Shown: positions 8,993 through 16,830, counted from the first letter of the stretch. The stretch: DNA of 50,229 bases from CAYMOV01 sp964392085 (GCA_964392085.1 CAYMOV010000011.1:1-50229), one strand, 5' to 3'. Notes: a model not told the origin generated them from the letters alone. Translations and numbers: made by a program.

Positions 8993-9220
8993 GGGTTCTC
9001 CGGGAATGGGAATGATGGGAAGACCGTATTGTGGGACTGGCCGGCGGAGGATTGCAAGACGGGCCGGAGGGCGGGCATATCGCCGGATTTCGTTGAATGC
9101 CGATCGGCCTGTTGTCGGCGGGGACCTGATCCAGGCCCACATGCGGGAGAGGATGGCCCTCCAGGGCGTCGTCCACGCTTAGATTTCGCCGAACGGCCAC
9201 CAACTACAACAGCAAGCGAT

Positions 9221-9255
9221 ATTGCAACCACAGATGCACGCAGATTCACAATGAT
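9221..9255. repeat. Solo arm of repeat family A (A2)
   Basis: TTGCAACCACAGATGCACGC plus an AGATTCAC tail at 9222-9248 matches one arm of the family-A hairpins, inverted relative to the arm near 48250. No matching second arm is seen here. The rest of the 290-bp gap (8993-9282) holds no gene that I can support. Confidence 0.55.
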
Positions 9256-9282
9256 GAAATATTCACGAACCTATAACCAACC

Positions 9283-9708
9283 TTAGAACTCCAGCGTGAA
9301 CTTCTTGGCCTTGCCCCGGTAGGTGAACTTGCAGTGGGCCAGGATATCGCGGCCGATGAGGGCCTGGACGTCCGAGTCGGGCATGGGCGCCCCGATGAAC
9401 ACCGCGCCGAACTTGATTTTCCCCAGTTGGACGTCCAGCAGGAACTCATGGGAGGACACCTGTTCCTTCAGGGCGGTGCGCATCTTCACCATCCCCACGG
9501 GAAAGATCCCCAGCTTCTCCATCAACCCCTCCCGGAGGATGCTCCGGGACGAGCCGGTGTCCAGGAGGGCGTCGACCTGGATCGAGGGGGCGGCTTTTTG
9601 GCCCTGGCGCTTCATGGCGCGGCGGGCCGCGGCGCAGGGGCTAAGGCGGATGCGCACCACGGGCCCCCGGTCATGCAGGCGGTCGCTCACGACCTCATGG
9701 CGTGCCAT
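9283..9708 (-). CDS. Retropepsin-like aspartic protease domain protein
   Basis: The 141-aa protein has the clan AA fold. The catalytic-type motif VDALLDTGSSRSIL holds the Asp, and a later hydrophobic-Gly turn (ALIGRDIL) is typical of retropepsin-like single-domain proteins that dimerise to form an active site. Whether it cleaves proteins is not shown. The start at ATG 9708 is fixed by GGAGG a few nt upstream. The next gene upstream (9722-9937) is 13 nt away on the same strand, forming a two-gene unit. I have the impression that such a small partner often accompanies this family. Confidence 0.75.
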   Translation of the reverse strand: MARHEVVSDRLHDRGPVVRIRLSPCAAARRAMKRQGQKAAPSIQVDALLDTGSSRSILREGLMEKLGIFPVGMVKMRTALKEQVSSHEFLLDVQLGKIKFGAVFIGAPMPDSDVQALIGRDILAHCKFTYRGKAKKFTLEF

Positions 9709-9721
9709 GGCGGCCTCCGGG

Positions 9722-9937
9722 TCAGGGGATGGGGATCGGGTGGGGCGCGGGCGGCAGGACTTTCTTGACGAGGAAAGGGACGTTGCCGAGGCGGTCATAG
9801 CCGGCCTCGACGCCCTCCAAGAAGGAGCCATAGACCCCGACGCGTTCCCGGTCGTGGACCAGGACGTACTTGCCGGGGCACTCCTTCAACCAGGCGTTTC
9901 GGTGCTGTTGGAAATAGACCCTTTCGATCTGCAGCAT
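9722..9937 (-). CDS. Small protein paired with the retropepsin-like gene (DUF5678-like)
   Basis: The 71-aa soluble protein contains the pattern PGKYVLVHDRERVGVYGSF followed by LEGVEAGYDRLGN. This is the 'is-exposed-how-often' helix-strand pattern seen in DUF5678-type small proteins, and the assignment is tentative. A GGAGGCGCG site precedes the ATG at 9937, so I prefer it over a longer in-frame start at 10006. It is immediately upstream of, and surely co-transcribed with, the retropepsin-like gene. The C-terminal tail is Pro-rich. Confidence 0.6.
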   Translation of the reverse strand: MLQIERVYFQQHRNAWLKECPGKYVLVHDRERVGVYGSFLEGVEAGYDRLGNVPFLVKKVLPPAPHPIPIP

Positions 9938-10228
9938 GGCGCGCCTCCACGGGAATGGATTGTTCGGCGCAGGCTCGATGGCTTCGATCGTTAAGTGGGT
10001 ACGCACCTACCCTTCAACAAAAAGGCTACTCCTTCTACCCCGGAATTCAAAGGCCCCCTCCCCATCCATGGGGGGGCGCGGATGATCCGGCCCCATAAAA
10101 GGGGTACCAAAAAGCTCGAAAGTCATTTACTCCACAAACCCTCACCCCTTGGGGAGAGGGAGTAAGCCTTAAAAACGTTTCCGAATCGCCTCCTGGAAGC
10201 CTCACCCTTTAGACGGTCGGACCGCCCC

Positions 10229-10579
10229 TTATTTCTTCTTGTGGAAGGCGGACCAAAGAGTGCCGACCAAAACCCCGACGGCTGCGGCGGTGGCCACGGC
10301 CTGCTTGGGGTTATTCCTGATGTGGCCCTCAGCCTTCTTCGCCTCAGCCTTGATCTTGACCTTCAGGGCCAGGGCCCTTTTCTTGTACCCTACCGCCTTC
10401 TTTTCCAGGGCCTTGCGGGTCTTGGGATCCCGGAGTTTGGCCTCCAACTTTTCAAGCTTTTCCTTTCCCTCCGCGATCCGCTTGCGGATCTCCGCCTTCG
10501 CCCATTCCTGGTTCTTCTTGTCCAGCAGGGCCTTTTTCAGTTCCGCCGCCTTCTTCTCGACGTCTTTCCGTAATGCCAT
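10229..10579 (-). CDS. Lys-rich coiled-coil protein with C-terminal membrane anchor (DUF883/YqjD-like)
   Basis: The 116-aa protein has a long charged coiled coil (residues 1-85, dense in Lys/Glu/Ala). It ends in NNPKQAVATAAAVGVLVGTLW, a glycine-zipper-like membrane anchor like that of ElaB/YqjD/DUF883 proteins. In E. coli those tail-anchored proteins associate with ribosomes in stationary phase. The same role here is inference. A GGGGGTGGGGAC SD precedes the ATG at 10579. It lies 108 bp downstream of another small membrane protein on the same strand. Confidence 0.7.
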   Translation of the reverse strand: MALRKDVEKKAAELKKALLDKKNQEWAKAEIRKRIAEGKEKLEKLEAKLRDPKTRKALEKKAVGYKKRALALKVKIKAEAKKAEGHIRNNPKQAVATAAAVGVLVGTLWSAFHKKK

Positions 10580-10687
10580 GTCCCCACCCCCATTATTTTC
10601 GTCAAACTGAGCCTGTTGTCCCTGCGATTTCCGGTGGTTTGCCCTGAGCGGCCGCAGGGAGTCGAACGGGTCCCTGTGTTGAACCTT

Positions 10688-11017
10688 TTATTTTCGCGTC
10701 AAGAGCCAGGCAATCCAGGCCGGCAGGAAAACCAAAAGCCCCCCCACGGTGAAGGCCACGCCCCGGGAAACCCCCCCAAGGTCGATGGCGAGGAAAAGTA
10801 TCCCCAGGATAAAGATCGTAAATCCCACGCCCATTAAGACGGCCAAGAGGCCGAACAACAGCATCCTTCGGGTTTGGGCCTCGACGCCTTTCTCCAACCG
10901 ATCCGTCAGGGTCGATCCCAGGGTCTTGAGCCACCCCACCATGGAAACGGCTTTCTCCACCATCGTGCCGATTCCCGGTTCCTTGCCCCCGGCCGCGCCT
11001 TCCTTCTTCCGTGCCAT
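10688..11017 (-). CDS. Small two-helix membrane protein
   Basis: The 109-aa protein has a basic N-terminus and two strongly hydrophobic helices (about residues 50-78 and 85-106, MLLFGLLAVLMGVGFTIFIL and AFTVGGLLVFLPAWIAWLL). It resembles the YqjE/holin-superfamily-III type proteins that neighbour YqjD-like genes, which matches the next gene downstream. The assignment rests on layout and not on a specific motif. A GGGGGGG run lies just before the ATG at 11017. Confidence 0.6.
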   Translation of the reverse strand: MARKKEGAAGGKEPGIGTMVEKAVSMVGWLKTLGSTLTDRLEKGVEAQTRRMLLFGLLAVLMGVGFTIFILGILFLAIDLGGVSRGVAFTVGGLLVFLPAWIAWLLTRK

Positions 11018-11178
11018 AGGCCCCCCCTCGGATTCAAGCCGCCCATCGCGTTTTCACCACGGTTGGAACGTCCTCAGGCAGGATAGCACCCTCGGGACAC
11101 GCCCCATGGGGCACTAGAAGGCATTCGATCTTTCTTTATCTATGAAAACCCGCCATTCATTCAAAAGTAACGGCCCAT

Positions 11179-11279
11179 TAACCACGGGGGACACGGAGAT
11201 CACGGAATACAACCCATTGACATCAATACCGCCTCAAAAGGGAAATATCCCCGTGCCCTCCGCCTTCTCCGTGGTTCAA
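11179..11279. repeat. Intergenic inverted-repeat element A3 (about 100 bp)
   Basis: The left arm is AACCACGGGGGACACGGAGA. The right arm is CGCCTTCTCCGTGGTTCAAA, with CCCCGTGCCCTC before it. The arms are inverted, about 30 bp each, around an AT-rich middle. The element fills most of the 277-bp gap 11018-11294, which otherwise has no gene. Confidence 0.75.
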
Positions 11280-11294
11280 ATATATTAGGTTACT

Positions 11295-11774
11295 TTAAAA
11301 ATACTCCAACACCACCGAGGTTTCGGCCTGGCGGTCGGGGATCAACCAATATTTCCGGAGCAGGCGGTCCCTCTCGGCGGGGCTCACCAGCCTGAAGCCG
11401 TTCTTCTCATAGAACCTCACGGCCCAGGTCGCGGCGCCCCAGGTCCCGACCAGCACCGGGGGACGGGCCAGGGTCAACAGGTGCTCCAAGAGCGCGGCTC
11501 CGGCGCCCTTGCGGCGATCGGCCGTCCGCACGTAGGCGTGGCGGATGAGGGTGACGTCCTTCACGAGCTGGATGCCCATGACCCCGAGAAGCCGTCCCCC
11601 ATCCTCCCAACCCCAGAATTGGACACCGGAACGGATCTCTCCATCCAATTCGTCTTCTTCCATGTAAGGAGTCTTGAACCTGTCGACGGGGATAAAACCC
11701 CGATAAGCCTCCGCGGCGTCGTTCACGATCTCCAGGATGACGGGGTGGTCCCCGGGGCCGCAGGCGCGGATCAT
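11295..11774 (-). CDS. GNAT-family N-acetyltransferase
   Basis: The 159-aa single-domain GNAT protein would transfer an acetyl group from acetyl-CoA to an unknown amine. The acetyl-CoA pyrophosphate loop is seen in RTADRRKGAGAALLEHLL (R/Q-x-x-G-x-G/A). A later AVRFYEKNGFRLV matches motif B. The ATG overlaps the stop of the upstream DUF3795 gene by 4 nt (11771-11774), so the two are translationally coupled. The substrate cannot be told from sequence. Confidence 0.82.
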   Translation of the reverse strand: MIRACGPGDHPVILEIVNDAAEAYRGFIPVDRFKTPYMEEDELDGEIRSGVQFWGWEDGGRLLGVMGIQLVKDVTLIRHAYVRTADRRKGAGAALLEHLLTLARPPVLVGTWGAATWAVRFYEKNGFRLVSPAERDRLLRKYWLIPDRQAETSVVLEYF

Positions 11775-12133
11775 TTGCGTTTTTTCCGGCGAGGCGCGGG
11801 ACGCCCTTCGATGGCCATCTCCCGGGCGTAACCGAGTTTCCCATAGGCTTTGATGTGGCGCAGGCCCTCACCCCGGTCGGAGTTGAAGAGGACCGAATAG
11901 ATCTGCGCGATCTTGTTGTTGAGGGCTTTGCATTGGGCCCCGGGATCATCGTAGGTCTGGCATTCGGCGCAACTGCCCCGGCCCTTTTCCATGCAACAGG
12001 TCCTGGCCTTGCACCAGGTCGCCTTCTGATTGGCTTGGCAACCCATGCACTTACCGGAGCGGAATTTCCCGCAGGCGCCGCAATACAAGCCACACATAGA
12101 GACCAGGTAGGAATCAATCACGATTGGCTTCAT
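11771..12133 (-). CDS. DUF3795 cysteine-rich protein
   Basis: The 120-aa protein has the DUF3795 cysteine pattern: CGLYCGACGKF, GKCMGCQAN, WCKARTCCMEKG and SCAECQTY. These cysteines probably bind zinc or an Fe-S cluster, but the function is unknown. The C-terminus is very basic (RPAPRRKKRK). The ATG at 12133 has a GGGAGATGAG site. It overlaps the following GNAT gene and forms a two-gene operon, so acetylation of a common partner is conceivable. Confidence 0.8.
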   Translation of the reverse strand: MKPIVIDSYLVSMCGLYCGACGKFRSGKCMGCQANQKATWCKARTCCMEKGRGSCAECQTYDDPGAQCKALNNKIAQIYSVLFNSDRGEGLRHIKAYGKLGYAREMAIEGRPAPRRKKRK

Positions 12134-12262
12134 GGCTCATCTCCCGGCTTCGCGGCCCTCCATCAGGCCTGGAAGCCCTCTTCCCTCGGGGATTACTTTA
12201 GGATGGATGCTGGATAACAAGTCTGGCGGGCGTCATATGATTCGTTCCGACAAAACAACAGC

Positions 12263-12306
12263 AACGGCAACACCCATGTCCACCACAGAGACACAGAGCC
12301 ACAGGG
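12263..12306. repeat. 44-bp direct repeat, copy 1 (family A arm)
   Basis: This is a perfect 44-bp match to 12397-12440. It begins AACGGCAACACCCATGTCC and ends GACACAGAGCCACAGGG. It contains a family-A 'CCACAGAGACACAGAG' arm. Confidence 0.85.
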
Positions 12307-12396
12307 TTCAGGCACACAACATTTGATCCAGATAACACCCAAACGACTAAAACATCTTGTGAAAAACGGAGAGCCACCGTGATCCGTACTGCGACG

Positions 12397-12553
12397 AACG
12401 GCAACACCCATGTCCACCACAGAGACACAGAGCCACAGGGAACAAGGGCTTTACTGAGGTCGTTTCAAATAAAACTAAAATTGAGCTCATATAAAATGGG
12501 GCGCTTATTCACTTGAGGTGAAGTCAAACTCGGTGACCCTGTGTCTCTGTGGT
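12397..12553. repeat. 44-bp direct repeat copy 2 plus inverted element A4
   Basis: 12397-12440 repeats 12263-12306 exactly. From its CACCACAGAGACACAG arm (about 12415) to CCTGTGTCTCTGTGGTGA (ending near 12554) it forms an inverted-repeat element with an AT-rich centre. Together with copy 1 it accounts for most of the 431-bp gap 12134-12564, where I see no gene. Confidence 0.75.
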
Positions 12554-12564
12554 GAATGTCTGTG

Positions 12565-13137
12565 TTAGGGATTGATCCACTTTGATTGCGGGAGCGGCGG
12601 CGGCGCTGCGGCGAGGGATTGGAACAAAGCATCCAAATCTTTCTCGATCCGGACGGCGGCTCGCATCTCGGGGGCCATGAAACCCTCGGCCACGGCCTTG
12701 TCCAATTGCGCCCCCAATAAATCGAAATAGCCTTCGACGTTATAGAGCCCCAGCGGCTTACGGTGGTAGCCCAACTGGTTCCAGGCCGCGGCTTCCAGCA
12801 CTTCCTCAAAAGTACCGATCCCGCCCGGTAGGGCCAAAAAAGCGTCGGACAGCTCGGCCATCTTGGCCTTCCGAGCGTGCATGTCGGACACGACATGGAG
12901 TTCGGCTAGGTCCTCTTTCGCCGCCCCCCATTCCTTGAGCTTGGCGGGGATCACGCCGATCACCTGGCCCCCTGCCTTGAGCGAAGCTTCGGCCAGCACG
13001 CCCATCATCCCCTTGTTGGACCCGCCGTACACGATGGTCCAACCCCGCTGGGCACAGGCTTCCCCCACGGCCACCGCCGCCGCGCGGTAGGCGGGCCGGT
13101 TGCCCTGGTTCGAACCGAGGTACACGCAGAGTTTCAT
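12565..13137 (-). CDS. LOG-family protein (TIGR00730 type)
   Basis: The 190-aa Rossmann-like protein belongs to the family that includes the cytokinin-activating nucleoside-5'-monophosphate phosphoribohydrolase LOG. Diagnostic motifs are VYLGSNQG, YGGSNKGMMG, MHARKAKM and the PGGIGTFEE signature. In bacteria such enzymes hydrolyse nucleotide monophosphates such as AMP, but the physiological role here is unknown. The ATG at 13137 overlaps the rsgA stop by 4 nt, which sets the start. The long in-frame upstream extension lies inside rsgA and is rejected. Confidence 0.9.
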   Translation of the reverse strand: MKLCVYLGSNQGNRPAYRAAAVAVGEACAQRGWTIVYGGSNKGMMGVLAEASLKAGGQVIGVIPAKLKEWGAAKEDLAELHVVSDMHARKAKMAELSDAFLALPGGIGTFEEVLEAAAWNQLGYHRKPLGLYNVEGYFDLLGAQLDKAVAEGFMAPEMRAAVRIEKDLDALFQSLAAAPPPLPQSKWINP

Positions 13138-14213
13138 CCCAGCAACCCCCGCTTGGGCATCTTCTTGACCCCCTCGTGGATGGCCTTCTTGGCCTTGTGG
13201 TGCTCCCGGAGGGCCTTCTTGTCCATCCGGCTTTCCTGGAACCGCAGTTCCTTCTTCAGCTTGCCGTAACTCTCCCAACGCTCCTCCGGCAGCTTCCCGG
13301 CCTCCACGGCGGCCTTCACCGCGCAGCCCGGTTCCGCGCCGTGGCGGCAGTTACCGTACTTGCATTTGTAGGCCAGTTCCACGATGTCGGAAAAGGCGTC
13401 TTCCACCCCGCCGTCGGCGCTCCAGAGTTGGACTTCCCGCAGGCCCGGCGTGTCGATCAAAAGCGCCCCGCCCGGTAGGCGGAACATCATGCGACCGGTG
13501 GTGGTATGGCGACCCCGGTCAAAGGTGCCCTTCACTTCCTGAACCGCTTGGACCTCCTCGCCCAATAATCGGTTGGCGAGGGTGGACTTGCCGGCCCCCG
13601 AGGACCCGAGCAGCACGATGGTGGTGCCGGCCGTCAGGCGCTTGGTGAGTTCCTTCACGCCCTTACCCGTGGTGGCGCTGATGGCCACCACGTCGGTGCC
13701 GGGGGCCGAGGCGCGGCATTCCTTCAGGTCCTTCCGCAGGTTGGGGGACACATCGGCCTTGTTCAAGACCACCACCGGCTTGGCGCCGCTGTCGTAGGCC
13801 GTGGCGAGGTACCGCTCCAGCCGCCGGGTGTTGTAGTCGCCGTCAAGGCCCATAATGAGGAAGGCCTGATCGATGTTGGCCACCAAGACCTGTTCCTCGC
13901 TCTTTTCCCCCACCACCTTGCGGGAGAAGCGGGATTTGCGGGGCAAGACGCCGTGGATCACCAGTTCCCCGCCGCCCGGCGGGTCCTCGACCGCCACCCA
14001 GTCGCCCACCACCGGCATGTCGGACCGGTTGGTGGCGTGGTAGCGCATGCGGCCCGTGGTTCGGGCCTTACGGGTATCGCCGCCGCCGAGGGCCACCCAA
14101 AAGTGGGACCGCACCTGGGTCGCCACGCGGCCCGGCTTGAGTTTGGGGTCCTCCCAATGGCTCCAGGCCGCTTGGAAGAAGCCGTCCCACCCGAGGGCTT
14201 CGAGCGGGCCCAT
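13134..14213 (-). CDS. rsgA: Ribosome small-subunit-dependent GTPase A
   Basis: The 359-aa circularly permuted GTPase checks maturation of the 30S subunit. An N-terminal OB domain (VVGDWVAVED near residue 70) is followed by G4 VLNKAD, G1 GSSGAGKSTL and G3 DTPGLRE. A C-terminal zinc finger follows (CKYGNCRHGAEPGC), and then basic helices. All match RsgA/YjeQ. A perfect TATAAT lies about 45 nt upstream of the start on the minus strand. No convincing SD is seen before the ATG. It is coupled to the LOG-family gene by a 4-nt overlap. Confidence 0.94.
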   Translation of the reverse strand: MGPLEALGWDGFFQAAWSHWEDPKLKPGRVATQVRSHFWVALGGGDTRKARTTGRMRYHATNRSDMPVVGDWVAVEDPPGGGELVIHGVLPRKSRFSRKVVGEKSEEQVLVANIDQAFLIMGLDGDYNTRRLERYLATAYDSGAKPVVVLNKADVSPNLRKDLKECRASAPGTDVVAISATTGKGVKELTKRLTAGTTIVLLGSSGAGKSTLANRLLGEEVQAVQEVKGTFDRGRHTTTGRMMFRLPGGALLIDTPGLREVQLWSADGGVEDAFSDIVELAYKCKYGNCRHGAEPGCAVKAAVEAGKLPEERWESYGKLKKELRFQESRMDKKALREHHKAKKAIHEGVKKMPKRGLLG

Positions 14214-14280
14214 CAGGATGTTTTCCGGTTCGATGGGAAGTTGTTCACGGGCTCATTATAGGGCACAACCAATAAACCAT

Positions 14281-14386
14281 TTGAACCACGGGGGTCACGG
14301 GGATCACGGAGGCCAAACCCTTGGTTTTAAAGCCCTTAATTTAAAATAAGTTCAACTCCGTGTCCCCCGCATTCTCCGTGGTCAAA
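14281..14386. repeat. Intergenic inverted-repeat element A5 (about 105 bp)
   Basis: Left arm TTGAACCACGGGGGTCACGG with GGATCACGGAGG following. Right arm CCCCCGCATTCTCCGTGGTC preceded by CTCCGTGT. The middle is AT-rich. It lies between rsgA (minus) and the met promoter (plus). Confidence 0.75.
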
Positions 14387-14481
14387 TAATTTTGCCGTGA
14401 TTGTCTCCCAAAGATGATTAGGGCCAGGGCGATGCGACCTTTGTCACGGGGTTCAATTCGAATATTTATCACGGACGTTTC

Positions 14482-14510
14482 TTGACGTCCGGGCCCAGGG
14501 GCCCTACACT
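14482..14510 (+). promoter_or_regulatory. Sigma70-type promoter of the met cluster
   Basis: TTGACG (14482-14487), a 17-bp spacer and TACACT (14505-14510) form a near-consensus promoter. Initiation would be near 14517, about 20 nt before the riboswitch P1 helix. The GGACGT..ACGTCC dyad around 14473-14490 overlaps the -35 and might be an operator (inference). Confidence 0.65.
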
Positions 14511-14536
14511 TCCCATCGACAACTAAATACTAGACT

Positions 14537-14699
14537 CCTGATCCAGAGAGGCTGAGGGACTGGCCCTTAGACGCCTCGGCAACCGCCCCGAAAGGGGGAC
14601 AGGTGCCAAATCCAGCGCTCCGATGAACGTGAGAGCGAAAGATCAGGGGGTCTTGGGCCCCTTTCCCCCCTCGAACCCCCTGCACTCCAGGGGGTTTTT
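14537..14699 (+). promoter_or_regulatory. SAM-I (S-box) riboswitch with terminator platform
   Basis: The conserved core is readable: P1 CCTGATC (14537-14543) pairs with GATCAGG (14641-14647). Between them are AGAGAGGCTGAGGGACTGG, a GGCAACC segment, AGGTGCCAAATCC and the GATGA..GAGAGCGAAA helix. This matches the SAM-I consensus. The platform is clear. CAGGGGG at 14644-14650 can pair with CCCCCTG at 14676-14682 (antiterminator). The same CCCCCTG pairs with CAGGGGG at 14688-14694 followed by TTTTT (terminator). SAM binding stabilises P1, frees CCCCCTG and ends transcription before metW. Confidence 0.93.
14676..14699 (+). terminator. SAM-controlled intrinsic terminator before metW
   Basis: The 7-bp stem CCCCCTG/CAGGGGG is followed by five T. 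Its 3' strand also carries the GGGGG that could serve as the metW SD, 11 nt before the ATG, so the hairpin may in addition hide the ribosome site. Confidence 0.85.
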
Positions 14700-14705
14700 C
14701 ATTTC

Positions 14706-15365
14706 ATGACGACCTCGAACGCGCGGCCCGATTTTTACGCCGCCCTCACCGACCTGCTCCCCCCGGGGGGCACCCTGCTCGACCTCGCCTGCGGCGACGG
14801 CGCCCTGCTGAAGGCCGCCCTGGCCGCCGGGGCCGGCGCCGCGGAGGGCGTGGAGATCTCGCAGGAAGGCGTCCTGGCCTGCGTGCAAGCCGGGCTGACC
14901 GTCCACCACGGCGACATCACCGACGGCCTCACCACCCATTCCGACCGGTCCTTCGACTGCGTTTCCCTCATCCGGTCCCTGGAACTCTTCGAGAAGCCCG
15001 AGCCCGTGCTGGAGGAGATGCTCCGGGTGGGCCGCCGGGTCCTGCTGACCTTCACCAACTTCGGCCGCCTGAGCCTGGCGCTCCGGTTCTTGGCCACCGG
15101 CATCCTCCCGAGCAACGACCCCGAGCGACTCGGCGGCCCCCCCGCGCGCCTCACCCTCCCCCACCTCAAGCACTATTGCGCCCACGTGGGCATCCGCGTG
15201 GAACAAATACAGCCGGTGCCCAAGACGTTGCTCTCAAACCTCCTCGTCGAATGGTACGCGGAGGAAATCGCGGTGGTGCTGAGCCGTCCGCCCAAAACCG
15301 GGGCCCAGGAGCCCGTGCAGCTGCCCCTGAAGCCCCACAACCCCGGAGGGAAGAAAAATGAGTGA
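14706..15365 (+). CDS. metW: Methionine biosynthesis protein MetW
   Basis: The 219-aa SAM-methyltransferase-fold protein regularly accompanies MetX and is thought to be needed for full MetX function. The nucleotide-binding motif is LLDLACGDGALLKAAL. Family segments are GVEISQEGVLACVQAGLTV, HHGDITDGL, FDCVSLIRSLELFEKPEPVLEEMLRVG and FTNFGRLSLALRFLATG. The last ~20 residues are a Pro-rich tail. It is the first gene under the SAM riboswitch and overlaps metY by 8 nt. Confidence 0.92.
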   Translation: MTTSNARPDFYAALTDLLPPGGTLLDLACGDGALLKAALAAGAGAAEGVEISQEGVLACVQAGLTVHHGDITDGLTTHSDRSFDCVSLIRSLELFEKPEPVLEEMLRVGRRVLLTFTNFGRLSLALRFLATGILPSNDPERLGGPPARLTLPHLKHYCAHVGIRVEQIQPVPKTLLSNLLVEWYAEEIAVVLSRPPKTGAQEPVQLPLKPHNPGGKKNE

Positions 15366-16644
15366 TGTGCCCTACAAGCTGGAAACCCTGGCGGTCCACG
15401 CCGGGCAGGAAGCCGACCCCACCACCGGGTCGCGCGCCGTGCCCATCTACCAGACCGCGTCCTACGTGTTCAAGTCCACCGACCACGCGGCGAACCTGTT
15501 CGCCCTGAAGGAATTCGGCAACATCTACACCCGCCTGATGAACCCCACGACCGACGTGCTGGAGAAGCGCGTGGCGGCCCTCGACGGCGGCGTGGCGGCC
15601 CTGGCGGTCGCCTCGGGCCAATCGGCCATCACGTACTCGATCCTGAACATCGCCCAGGCCGGCGACGAGATCGTGTCGGGCGACAACCTGTACGGCGGCA
15701 CCTACTCGCTCTTCCATTACACCCTGCCCAAGATGGGCATCACGGTGAGGTTCGTGGACTCGTCCGACCCGAAGAACTTCGAGAAGGCCATCGGCCCCAA
15801 GACCAAGGCGGTTTACGCCGAGACCATCGGCAACCCGAAGCTCGACGTGCTGGACATCGCCGGCGTGGCTGAGGTGGCGCATCGGCACGGGATCCCCCTG
15901 ATCGTGGACAACACCACGGCGCCCCTGCTGGTCAGGCCCATCGAGCACGGCGCGGACATCGTGGTGTACTCGGCCACCAAGTTCCTCGGCGGCCACGGCA
16001 CCTCCATCGGCGGCGTGATCGTGGACTCCGGCAAGTTCAACTGGGAGAACGGAAAGTTCCCCCTGATCACCGAGCCGGACCCCAGCTACCACGGCATCAA
16101 GTTCGTGGACGCCCTCCGCCCGATCGGCAACATCGCGTACATCATCAAGATCCGCGTGTCGATCCTCCGGGACACGGGCGCCTGCCTGTCGCCCTTTAAC
16201 GCCTTCCTCATCCTGCTGGGCATCGAGACCCTGCACCTGCGCATCGAACGGCATTGCCAGAACGCCCTGAAGGTGGCCCAGTTCCTCAAGAACCACCCCA
16301 AGGTGGCCTGGGTGAACTACCCCGGCCTGCCGGACTCGCCCCAGGCGGCCAAGGTGAAGAAGTACCTGCCCCACGGCGCCGGCGCGATTTTGGGCTTCGG
16401 CATCAAGGGCGGCCTCGAGGCAGGCAAGAAGTTCATCAACTCGGTGAAGCTCCTGTCGCACCTGGCCAACATCGGGGACGCCAAGACCCTGGTGATCCAT
16501 CCGGCCTCCACCACGCACCAGCAGTTGTCGGAGACGGAGCAGGCCTCCACGGGCGTCACGGCGGACTTCATCCGGGTCTCGGTGGGCATCGAGCACATCG
16601 ACGACATCCTGGCGGACATGGACCAGGCGCTGAAGCAGGCGTGA
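15358..16644 (+). CDS. metY: O-acetylhomoserine sulfhydrylase (aminocarboxypropyltransferase)
   Basis: The 428-aa PLP enzyme of the Cys/Met metabolism family makes homocysteine from O-acetylhomoserine and sulfide. The opening LETLAVHAGQEADPTTGSR is typical of MetY. The substrate/phosphate motif is NIYTRLMNPTTDVLEKR, and PLP lysine K208 lies in VVYSATKFLGGHG. The late HPASTTHQQLS is also typical. Direct sulfhydrylation is implied because no cystathionine gene is present. Codon use and spacing fit an operon with metW. A run of degenerate CCGTT repeats and element A6 separate it from metX. Confidence 0.95.
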   Translation: MSDVPYKLETLAVHAGQEADPTTGSRAVPIYQTASYVFKSTDHAANLFALKEFGNIYTRLMNPTTDVLEKRVAALDGGVAALAVASGQSAITYSILNIAQAGDEIVSGDNLYGGTYSLFHYTLPKMGITVRFVDSSDPKNFEKAIGPKTKAVYAETIGNPKLDVLDIAGVAEVAHRHGIPLIVDNTTAPLLVRPIEHGADIVVYSATKFLGGHGTSIGGVIVDSGKFNWENGKFPLITEPDPSYHGIKFVDALRPIGNIAYIIKIRVSILRDTGACLSPFNAFLILLGIETLHLRIERHCQNALKVAQFLKNHPKVAWVNYPGLPDSPQAAKVKKYLPHGAGAILGFGIKGGLEAGKKFINSVKLLSHLANIGDAKTLVIHPASTTHQQLSETEQASTGVTADFIRVSVGIEHIDDILADMDQALKQA

Positions 16645-16650
16645 AAAAAA

Positions 16651-16686
16651 CGGCCGTTAGCCGCTCGCCGTTGGCCGTTAGCTCAA
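16651..16686. repeat. Degenerate tandem CCGTTAGC-type repeat, copy 1 (family C)
   Basis: Units such as GGCCGTTAGCCGCTCGCC and GTTGGCCGTTAGCTCAA follow the metY stop directly. A close relative follows the metX stop at 17982-18015. Confidence 0.65.
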
Positions 16687-16710
16687 ACAACAGAAGTTAA
16701 ACAAGACAAG

Positions 16711-16808
16711 GGAACCACGGGTAAACGGGATTCACGAAGTTACAAAAAGGTTTAGTCGAAAGCTAAATCGGCGTGAATCTGTGCGGCGCGAAGCGCGTCC
16801 GTGGCTCC
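16711..16808. repeat. Inverted-repeat element A6 between metY and metX
   Basis: Left arm GGAACCACGGGTAAACGGGA, right arm GCGCGTCCGTGGCTCC preceded by GCGTGAATCTGTGCG. The 98-bp element ends about 10 nt before the likely metX ribosome site. Confidence 0.65.
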
Positions 16809-16830
16809 AAATCCTTTTGAGGTAGTGGCC

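Noticed and set aside
8976..9203. Minus-strand frame upstream of the ClC gene
   Set aside because: Proline-rich shadow of the ClC leader; the ClC start with SD at 8992 explains the area better.
10128..10175. CCCTCACCCCTTGGGGAGAGGGAG dyad as a gene or RNA
   Set aside because: A common simple hairpin word in intergenic DNA; no T run and no further structure. The remainder of the 291-bp gap 9938-10228 shows nothing else.
10600..10680. CCCTGAGCGGCCGCAGGGAG dyad as a terminator
   Set aside because: No T run on either strand; it resembles the common CCCTGAGC..TCGAA intergenic word and is too short here to define a family.
12134..12564. Period-9 repeats as a CRISPR array
   Set aside because: There are only two 44-bp copies with a 90-bp interval and palindromic arms; no regular spacers and no cas genes.
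14448..14470. tRNA-like GGTTCAATTCGAA words
   Set aside because: No acceptor or anticodon stems can be paired around them.
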